Shown: in pieces, positions 1 to 5,451 of the stretch | How the letters are laid out: every line of letters begins with the position of its first letter | Position numbering within the stretch: the first letter of the stretch is position 1 | NCBI GenBank assembly: GCA_004562975.1 | Contig: SFQP01000105.1 | Coordinates: 1-8,234 of the forward strand | Direction of reading: 5' to 3' | DNA from: a bacterium | GTDB lineage: Bacteria > Bacteroidota > Bacteroidia > Bacteroidales > Bacteroidaceae | DNA: 8,234 nt | The notes under the pieces: generated by a model | Database searches by the model: none | Told to the model about the DNA's origin: nothing | Seen by the model: only the letters and a program-made list of their open reading frames with translations | Program-made: the position numbers and the translations under genes

Positions 1-3000
1 GGCGCAGTGATTGCCAACAACAAGATTTTCGCCGGTCTGGAAACGCCGATGGGCGTGCAGACAAGCGGTGCGGCCAGCGACCTTGACCATTTCACGAAGG
101 ACGGATGGACAGCCAGCGATTTCTCTTGGCGTCCCTCGGAGATTCCCTCGGGCATGACGGGCGTCACCCTGGAGAATCTGGCCGTGAAGCGCGGCTACCT
201 GCACTTCAACACGACAGGCTCGCAAACCATCACCCTGACCTTTGCCTCGGGTACGCACAAGTTGAACATCAAGGGCGTTGACCTGTGCGACCCGCTCACG
301 GGCGAAGTGGTGGCCAGCGACTACCACGCAGGCTCCACAGGCGATTCGCACTCCAACAACGTCTATACGCTCAACGTCCCCGCAGCCACCAACTACATGG
401 TGCGCTTCTTCGTGGACGACGTGACGGAAACCATCACCAGCACGGGTAACATCACCTACAGCGGTGGCGTGGCCGATGTGGAAATTGTGCGCGACTTGCA
501 ACAAGGCGAGCAGACCACCCAGCAGAAAGCAATTCAGATGAAGGCCGTTGCTCTCAAGCCTGCCCGAACCGCACCTGTAATTAAACTGATTACTAATGTC
601 AGTGGAACGGCCGACAAGACCTTGACCGTTGGCGGCTCGGCGCAAGAGTTTACTTGGACCACGGGAGCAAGCAGTTGGCCTACCAACACCAGCGATGTGC
701 CTGCTGAAGTGACTGCTCTGCAAACTTCCGCTTCCACCAACCGCAAGATGGAGAAGATTGTCACCTTCGAAACAGCAGGCAAACTGACTACCACCGTGAC
801 ATACACCAGCGGTAACCATAAACTCAATCTTTTCGGTATTGACATAGTAGATGGTAATGGCAATGTCATTGCTGCCGACTACCACCACGGCACAATGGGA
901 GGAAGCCTCACGAATAATATTTATACCTTCATCGTGCCGGCTGGTACATTTAAGATACGCTATCATGCTGCCGACTACAGCGGAGACCAGGTAACTTTGA
1001 ATGCCGGTAAGGCTTCAATGGCGTTGACCGCTATCGGTAGCATCACCACGACGGCCAGCAACGAAACATGGACCAACAGCACATGGAGCGCGGCCACAAA
1101 TGTGCCTTCAGGCATCACCAGCCTGCAAGGAAAGGATGGTTCGGACATCTATAATATCACTGCTGCCAACACCAAGAGTTTCACTAATCCCTACGCAATC
1201 AGTAGCGCAGGTACCCTGAATGTGGAGGTTCTATATGTAGGCGGTTCAAGCCGCATTGACGCTGTCGGTGTGGAATTGCTGAATGCGCGCGGACAAGTAC
1301 TCTCCTCCGACTACCACTTTGGCTACAGCGGTAATGCTAAAGAGAACAACACCTACCAGGTGATTGTGCCCGAGGCTGGTGCCTACTATCTCCGCTATTA
1401 TTGTAGCCTTGACAAGCAGTCGAGCCTGCCAACCTCTGGTAAGATGAATTTCGCCCTAACGCCAGTGGAAGGCGAACTGACAGAAGCCTCTGCCCCTCTG
1501 ACCACAAGTTGGCAGACGAGCACTTGGACTGCTGCAACGAACGTGCCCGCGGGCATCACAAACCTGCAAATCGTGGACGCTTCAACGGTCAACGTGACGG
1601 CGGCCAACACCAAGAGCTTCACCCGCACATATATCATCAACGCTGGCGGTATGGCCGTAGAGATGAAATACCTCACTGGTGACAAGCGTCTGGATGCTGT
1701 CGGCGTGGAACTGCTTGACATGAGAGGCAATGTAGTAGCCCACGACTACCACTTCGGCTACTGTGGTAACGCAAAGGACAACAACCTCTACCACCTCGTT
1801 GTTCCAGAAGATGGTATGTATCAGGTGCGCTACTATTGCAGCACCGACTATCAGGGCTCACTGCCTGCAACGGGCGAGATGAAACTCTATCTGTCCGAAA
1901 GCATTGGCTCGCTGAATGCCACGACCACTACTTGGAACGGCAACTGGCAATCTTCGTCTTGGTGGAAGGCCAATACCTACGAAATCCAAAACCGCCTCAT
2001 CGAGGCTGGCGCACAAGCCAATCAACTCTATATGGCCTCCCGCAGCCTCCATCTGGACTTGCCCGAAGGTGTGGGATCGGCTCAGATGAAGGTGAACTTC
2101 ACTTGGGTGGACAATGGTACAAGTGGACAGAAGCGTCTGAATATTTATGGTGTGGAACTGGCGGACCAGAACGGTAGCATCGTAGCCAGCGACTACCATG
2201 CCGGTACAACGGGTACCTCCAATAGCAACAACAACTACACCTTCACCATTAGCGGCCAGCCCTCTGGCAACTACGAACTCCGTTACTACGTTTCCAACAA
2301 GGAGACACTCAACTCTAGCGGAACCATGTCCGTGGACCTTGGTTTCACCTACACCCTACACCTCTACGCCGAAACAGCCACCCCCATCAAGGGAGTTTGG
2401 CGCCGCAACACCACACTGGCGCAGGGCAAGACCTGGAAGGTGAGCCATGTCGTAGGCCTCATTGCACAGAGCGGCGAAACGACCAACATGAAATACACCG
2501 ACCAGTCACGCCGCTCCTTCCTCGCCTACAGCGAACGCGAACGTGCCGTGCCCTGGCGTGCCTTCCCCTGCTACATCTCCTGGTACGAGCTGAACATCAA
2601 CCGCAACAACAGCCAGGACTACTCGCGCAACATGACCGTGGCCCAGTGTACCGACGTGGTGAACCAGTGGAAGAAGAACCTCTTCGACAAGTACGACCAC
2701 AGCGTGAAAGCCTTCCTCTGGGACGACGGCTGGGACGAATACGGCACCTGGGGCTTCAACCCCAACTTCCCCAACGGCTTTACCGAACCCGATGCGGTGG
2801 CCCGCAAGATGGGCAGCGGCATGGGCGCATGGCTCGGCCCCGTGGGCGGCTACGGCGAATCGGGCAACTATCGCCGTGCTTACTGGAACGCCGGACGCGG
2901 CGGAATGCAGCTCTCGAACCCCGCCTATTATAAGGTGTTCATCGATGCCTGCTCGTACATGATCAACAACTACGACTTCCGCTTCTTCAAGTTCGACGGC

Positions 3001-3660
3001 ATCAGCGCGCAGTTCTCGTCTGTTGGTCCCGATCCAGGCACTACGGGCGAGGAGAACGCTGAAGGCATCATCGGTATTGAGCGCGACATCCGCGCCATCA
3101 AGCCGGACATCTTCCTCAACACCAGCGTGGGCACCTGGGCTTCGCCCTTCTGGTTCCAGTTCACTGATGCCGTATGGCGACAGGAGAACGACTATGACAA
3201 GGTGGGCAACCAGGGCTCCGACCGTGAGCGCTGGATCACCTACCGCGACAACCTGGTTCACCAGAACTACGTGACGAACTCGCCCCTCTGCCCCATCAAC
3301 ACGCTGATGACCCACGGCTTCATCCTCTCTACTCACGGCGGTGCACAGGACCGCAACTACGCCGGCATCGTGCGCGAACTGCGCTGCGCCTTCGCCTGCG
3401 GTTCGGGCATGGTGGAACTCTACAACGACTACGAACTGACCAACACGGTCAGCGACGCTAACCACCCCGCCGGTGGGCGGCGACCCCTGGACGGGCACCA
3501 AGAGCGAAGTCTACGGCTGGGCTTCGTGGAACGGCAAGAAGGCCACCCTCGCCCTGCGCAACGGACAGGCTTCGGCACAGAGCTTCACCACCACCCTGCG
3601 CAAGGCGCTCGAAATCCCCGCACACGTCACGGGCACCATCACCTTCACCAAGGCATTTGA
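1..3660 (+). CDS. Secreted clan GH-D-like glycoside hydrolase with five internal beta repeats; 5'-partial, frameshifted near its end
   Basis: The first part of a very large extracytoplasmic glycosidase. The frame is open from base 1, so the true start and signal peptide lie upstream; the GTG at 7 is not a credible start. Residues below count that GTG as 1. Residues 1-30 (NKIFAGLETPMG) look like the end of an N-terminal beta-sandwich. Residues 34-785 hold five DYH-type repeats. Residues 790-1150 are a TIM-barrel core recalling clan GH-D (GH27/GH36): SFLAYSERERAVPWRAFP about 838-854, WDDGWD 905-910, KFDG 995-998 and WRQENDYD 1057-1064. By analogy D997 is the nucleophile and D1062 the acid/base. 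Known GH-D enzymes cleave alpha-galactosides or alpha-N-acetylgalactosaminides; the substrate here is inferred only. After about residue 1150 the frame is lost: residues 1155-1217 are an out-of-frame Arg/His-rich tail, and the true continuation is the frame opening at 3440. Relatives may be misnamed 'enterotoxin'; nothing here suggests a toxin. Confidence 0.8.
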   Translation, partial: GAVIANNKIFAGLETPMGVQTSGAASDLDHFTKDGWTASDFSWRPSEIPSGMTGVTLENLAVKRGYLHFNTTGSQTITLTFASGTHKLNIKGVDLCDPLTGEVVASDYHAGSTGDSHSNNVYTLNVPAATNYMVRFFVDDVTETITSTGNITYSGGVADVEIVRDLQQGEQTTQQKAIQMKAVALKPARTAPVIKLITNVSGTADKTLTVGGSAQEFTWTTGASSWPTNTSDVPAEVTALQTSASTNRKMEKIVTFETAGKLTTTVTYTSGNHKLNLFGIDIVDGNGNVIAADYHHGTMGGSLTNNIYTFIVPAGTFKIRYHAADYSGDQVTLNAGKASMALTAIGSITTTASNETWTNSTWSAATNVPSGITSLQGKDGSDIYNITAANTKSFTNPYAISSAGTLNVEVLYVGGSSRIDAVGVELLNARGQVLSSDYHFGYSGNAKENNTYQVIVPEAGAYYLRYYCSLDKQSSLPTSGKMNFALTPVEGELTEASAPLTTSWQTSTWTAATNVPAGITNLQIVDASTVNVTAANTKSFTRTYIINAGGMAVEMKYLTGDKRLDAVGVELLDMRGNVVAHDYHFGYCGNAKDNNLYHLVVPEDGMYQVRYYCSTDYQGSLPATGEMKLYLSESIGSLNATTTTWNGNWQSSSWWKANTYEIQNRLIEAGAQANQLYMASRSLHLDLPEGVGSAQMKVNFTWVDNGTSGQKRLNIYGVELADQNGSIVASDYHAGTTGTSNSNNNYTFTISGQPSGNYELRYYVSNKETLNSSGTMSVDLGFTYTLHLYAETATPIKGVWRRNTTLAQGKTWKVSHVVGLIAQSGETTNMKYTDQSRRSFLAYSERERAVPWRAFPCYISWYELNINRNNSQDYSRNMTVAQCTDVVNQWKKNLFDKYDHSVKAFLWDDGWDEYGTWGFNPNFPNGFTEPDAVARKMGSGMGAWLGPVGGYGESGNYRRAYWNAGRGGMQLSNPAYYKVFIDACSYMINNYDFRFFKFDGISAQFSSVGPDPGTTGEENAEGIIGIERDIRAIKPDIFLNTSVGTWASPFWFQFTDAVWRQENDYDKVGNQGSDRERWITYRDNLVHQNYVTNSPLCPINTLMTHGFILSTHGGAQDRNYAGIVRELRCAFACGSGMVELYNDYELTNTVSDANHPAGGRRPLDGHQERSLRLGFVERQEGHPRPAQRTGFGTELHHHPAQGARNPRTRHGHHHLHQGI
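106..2361 (+). repeat. Array of five DYH-type beta-domain repeats inside the glycosidase
   Basis: Five related protein units of about 130-145 residues lie in tandem at roughly 106-486, 646-1041, 1063-1461, 1504-1905 and 1930-2361. Each has an N-terminal aromatic stretch (such as WSAATNVPSGIT), a central LN/LD..GV(E/D) strand, the signature (A/S/H)DYHxG followed by NNxY, and a closing RYY/RFF strand. The DYH triplets start at 319, 877, 1309, 1744 and 2191. Units 3 and 4 are the closest pair: both carry TAANTKSFT and DYHFGY.GNAK, and both have RYYCS. Units 1 and 5 resemble each other most (VASDYHAG.TG). A 53-residue linker separates units 1 and 2. The pattern suggests beta-sandwich, carbohydrate-binding-like modules grown by duplication. 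I do not recognise a named family, and binding is inferred, not shown. Confidence 0.75.
3440..3475 (+). other. Frameshift/deletion junction splitting the glycosidase
   Basis: Upstream, the glycosidase reads in the frame of base 1 through ELYNDYELTNTVSDAN. Downstream, homologous-looking sequence resumes as VGGDPWTGTKSEVYGWASWNG in the frame of base 3473. That second frame is closed by a TGA at 3437-3439, so the switch must occur between 3440 and about 3475. From memory of this family, about 20-25 residues with a Trp/Gln-rich helix and an HWVGG motif usually sit between the two blocks. The event is therefore better explained by a deletion of several tens of bases, not a multiple of three, than by a single indel. 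The sequence at the joint is GC-rich. It could equally be an assembly or consensus error. Confidence 0.7.
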
Positions 3661-5026
3661 CCAGGCCGACCTGGAGGGTCTGACTGTGGGAACGCCAATC
3701 AACATCGACACGGAATTGACACTCAACTTCCCGGCTTCGAGCGTGTATGTGTTTGACGGTGTGGACAGCAACGCCACTACGGTCGATGCTGCCGCCATGA
3801 ACGCCCTGCTCCTGGAAGCCAAGCGCACACTGGAGCACACGGGTACGGGTTATCCCAAAGCCGCTGCCGACGATGTGACCACCGGCTCTGACGCCCGCAC
3901 CACGCTGGCTGCCGCCATCACTACGGCACAGCAGCAGGCTTATGCACCCACGCAGGATGCTTTGAACGCTTTGCAGCAGGCTATCAACACCTACAAGGCT
4001 GCCACGGAAGAAATCCAGCTCTTGCAGGACGGCTATGCCTATGCACTGACCACGAAGATTGACGATACCGAGTACTACCTGGACTACAACGCCGGAAACG
4101 GAAGCCTGGCACTGGCCGAGCGTCCCGAAGGCACGGCTATCCCGGCCACGGCTACCTTCGTCTGCCACAATGTGGAAGGACAAACGCTGTTGGTGAACAA
4201 TGCCGGCAAGTACCTCACCGTACCGACTGGCTCCGGCGCACTGACCGCCAGCTATGCCGCCGCCGACAACCTGCTCTCGTTGCAGAAGACGGCAGCCGAC
4301 TTTGGTGTGCTCCGTCTGGCCAACAACACCGGCGACAGCTGGCTCACGGCATCCATCTCTTCAGTGGGCAACGCTGCAACGGCTGCTGAGGGCACCACGC
4401 TGCTGTTCCACCCCATGGAATATGCCAACCTGGTTACGCTCCGCGCCCCCTCGGAATCGGACGGCAACACCTACGCTTCGCTCTGCCTGCCTTTCAACGC
4501 CATCGTGCCCGAAGGCGTGACGGCTTACTGGGGCAAAGCGGTGGACAACAGAGAGGAAACGATGACGTTGCAACAGCTCAACGGCGGTATTCCTGCCAAC
4601 ACGGCTGTCGTGCTGGTGGGCAAGGAGGGTGCAAGCACGGAAGCGCGCTTCATTCCCGCAGCCGACGAGCAGCTGGGAACGCTGGATGGCACGAACCTGC
4701 TGAAGGGTGTGTGCAATAGCAACGAGGTACGCAACACATCGGCCACGACCTACGTGCTGAACGGCAACCGCACGACGGGCGCCATCGGCTTCTATCTCTA
4801 CACCGCCGACTACCTGCCGGCCTACAAGGCTTACCTGGAACTGACGGAGTCGCAGGCCATGGGCTTCCGCTTCGACTTCGGCGGCGAGGTGACGAACCTG
4901 AACGGCGTGCAAAGCGATGCCGAAGGCAACCACCTGCCCCTCTACGACCTGAGTGGCCGCCGCACGCTGCGTCCGCAAACCGGCGGTGTCTACATCAGCG
5001 GCAAAAAGAAAATTATCGTAAAATAA
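3473..5026 (+). CDS. C-terminal fragment of the same glycosidase: beta domain, helical spacer and sorting-like tail
   Basis: Out-of-frame continuation of the enzyme beginning at base 1. The GTG at 3473 is simply the Val of VGGDPW and probably not a start; the frame is open from 3440. Counting that Val as 1, residues 1-98 form the C-terminal beta-sandwich that follows GH-D barrels (GWASWNGKKATLALRNG, ending SSVYVFDG). Residues about 108-182 are an Ala/Gln-rich helical segment resembling FIVAR-type spacers. Residues 183-316 are an uncharacterised beta domain with YYLDYN and GKYLTV motifs. Residues 317-517 carry the Prevotellaceae-style tail: YASLCLPFNAIVPEGVTAY, IPANTAVVL, then YDLSGRR and GVYISGKKKIIVK. 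That tail resembles type IX secretion C-terminal sorting domains, suggesting surface delivery. The TAA at 5024-5026 is a normal end. If the break is real, this fragment lacks catalytic residues and a signal peptide and would not be functional. Confidence 0.75.
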   Translation: MGGDPWTGTKSEVYGWASWNGKKATLALRNGQASAQSFTTTLRKALEIPAHVTGTITFTKAFDQADLEGLTVGTPINIDTELTLNFPASSVYVFDGVDSNATTVDAAAMNALLLEAKRTLEHTGTGYPKAAADDVTTGSDARTTLAAAITTAQQQAYAPTQDALNALQQAINTYKAATEEIQLLQDGYAYALTTKIDDTEYYLDYNAGNGSLALAERPEGTAIPATATFVCHNVEGQTLLVNNAGKYLTVPTGSGALTASYAAADNLLSLQKTAADFGVLRLANNTGDSWLTASISSVGNAATAAEGTTLLFHPMEYANLVTLRAPSESDGNTYASLCLPFNAIVPEGVTAYWGKAVDNREETMTLQQLNGGIPANTAVVLVGKEGASTEARFIPAADEQLGTLDGTNLLKGVCNSNEVRNTSATTYVLNGNRTTGAIGFYLYTADYLPAYKAYLELTESQAMGFRFDFGGEVTNLNGVQSDAEGNHLPLYDLSGRRTLRPQTGGVYISGKKKIIVK

Positions 5027-5037
5027 CCTGAACTCCA

Positions 5038-5088
5038 AGGTGCGGGGTCCGCTCCGCAAGCCTGCTTTGCAAGCCCGGCCCCGCACCT
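5038..5088 (+). terminator. GC-rich hairpin after the glycosidase
   Basis: The arms AGGTGCGGGGTCCG (5038-5051) and CGGCCCCGCACCT (5076-5088) pair over 13 bp with one bulged T. A smaller GCAAG/CTTTGC stem is possible inside the loop. It begins 11 bases after the glycosidase stop codon. The tail after it (GCTGTTCTTAAC) has only a weak T-run, so it may be an imperfect terminator or an mRNA 3'-end stabiliser separating the glycosidase from the small gene at 5115. Confidence 0.6.
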
Positions 5089-5114
5089 GCTGTTCTTAAC
5101 CCATCTTATCTGAC

Positions 5115-5297
5115 ATGCAGAAAAAGAACTATATCCGTCCGACGGCACAGGGCATTTCCCTGACCCTTGAAGCACACATCCTGGACGGCAGCACGCGGAC
5201 CTTCCAACTGAACAAGTCGGAAAACACCAAGGTTTCGTCCTCATCGGATGCCTGGTCGCAAAAGAAAACGGACATTTGGAGCAACTGGGAGGAATAA
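5115..5297 (+). CDS. Small 60-residue protein of unknown function, Bacteroidales KK.YI.P type
   Basis: The ATG at 5115 and the TAA at 5295 define a 60-residue protein beginning MQKKNYIRPTAQGISL and ending IWSNWEE. I do not recognise a domain. Its N-terminus (basic start, aromatic-Ile-x-Pro, a hydrophobic stretch with LEAHILDGS) resembles the very common short Bacteroidales/Prevotella proteins beginning like MKK.YI.P, whose role is unknown. The middle is Ser/Lys rich (SSSSDAW) and the C-terminus is acidic and Trp-containing. There is no signal peptide, no long membrane segment and no cysteine. No Shine-Dalgarno is visible, which is normal for this phylum. The gene lies 88 bases after the glycosidase with a hairpin between them, and is closed by a strong terminator 37 bases after its stop. 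That bracketing supports a real transcript end. Expression by read-through or from its own promoter is unresolved. Confidence 0.6.
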   Translation: MQKKNYIRPTAQGISLTLEAHILDGSTRTFQLNKSENTKVSSSSDAWSQKKTDIWSNWEE

Positions 5298-5334
5298 CCC
5301 ATCGCCCCATCCTCTCCCCCCTTACCGGAATACC

Positions 5335-5375
5335 AACGCCCCACGTGCTCGCGGCACGTGGGGCGTTCTTTGTTT
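5335..5375 (+). terminator. Strong intrinsic terminator, 14-bp perfect stem
   Basis: AACGCCCCACGTGC (5335-5348) and GCACGTGGGGCGTT (5354-5367) pair perfectly around a TCGCG loop, followed by CTTTGTTT on the + strand. This ends the + strand transcript of the small gene. It lies between convergent genes, and its symmetric stem could also slow minus-strand transcription from the GH20 gene, but the T-run on that side is poor. The rest of 5298-5451 shows only weak short hairpins (for example TCCGG/CCGGA near 5413-5429). Confidence 0.85.
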
Positions 5376-5451
5376 GTGCCCGGAAAGGGCGGGATATTTC
5401 AAAAATTGGGGTGTCCGGTAAAAGTCCGGAAAAAAGTCGAAAGCGCAAGCG

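Noticed and set aside
3440..3475. Programmed ribosomal frameshifting between the two glycosidase frames
   Set aside because: There is no slippery heptamer or downstream stimulatory structure that I can identify, and the apparent loss of about 20-25 family residues points to a deletion.
2506..3501. A 331-codon minus-strand frame opposite the catalytic barrel
   Set aside because: Val/Ala/His-rich antisense shadow of a well-conserved barrel; no domain and no promoter. The 241-codon minus frames at 3458-4183 and 4361-5086 are rejected for the same reason.
5060..5114. A promoter for the small gene (TTTG at 5066-5069)
   Set aside because: No TAnnTTTG element follows at the required spacing.
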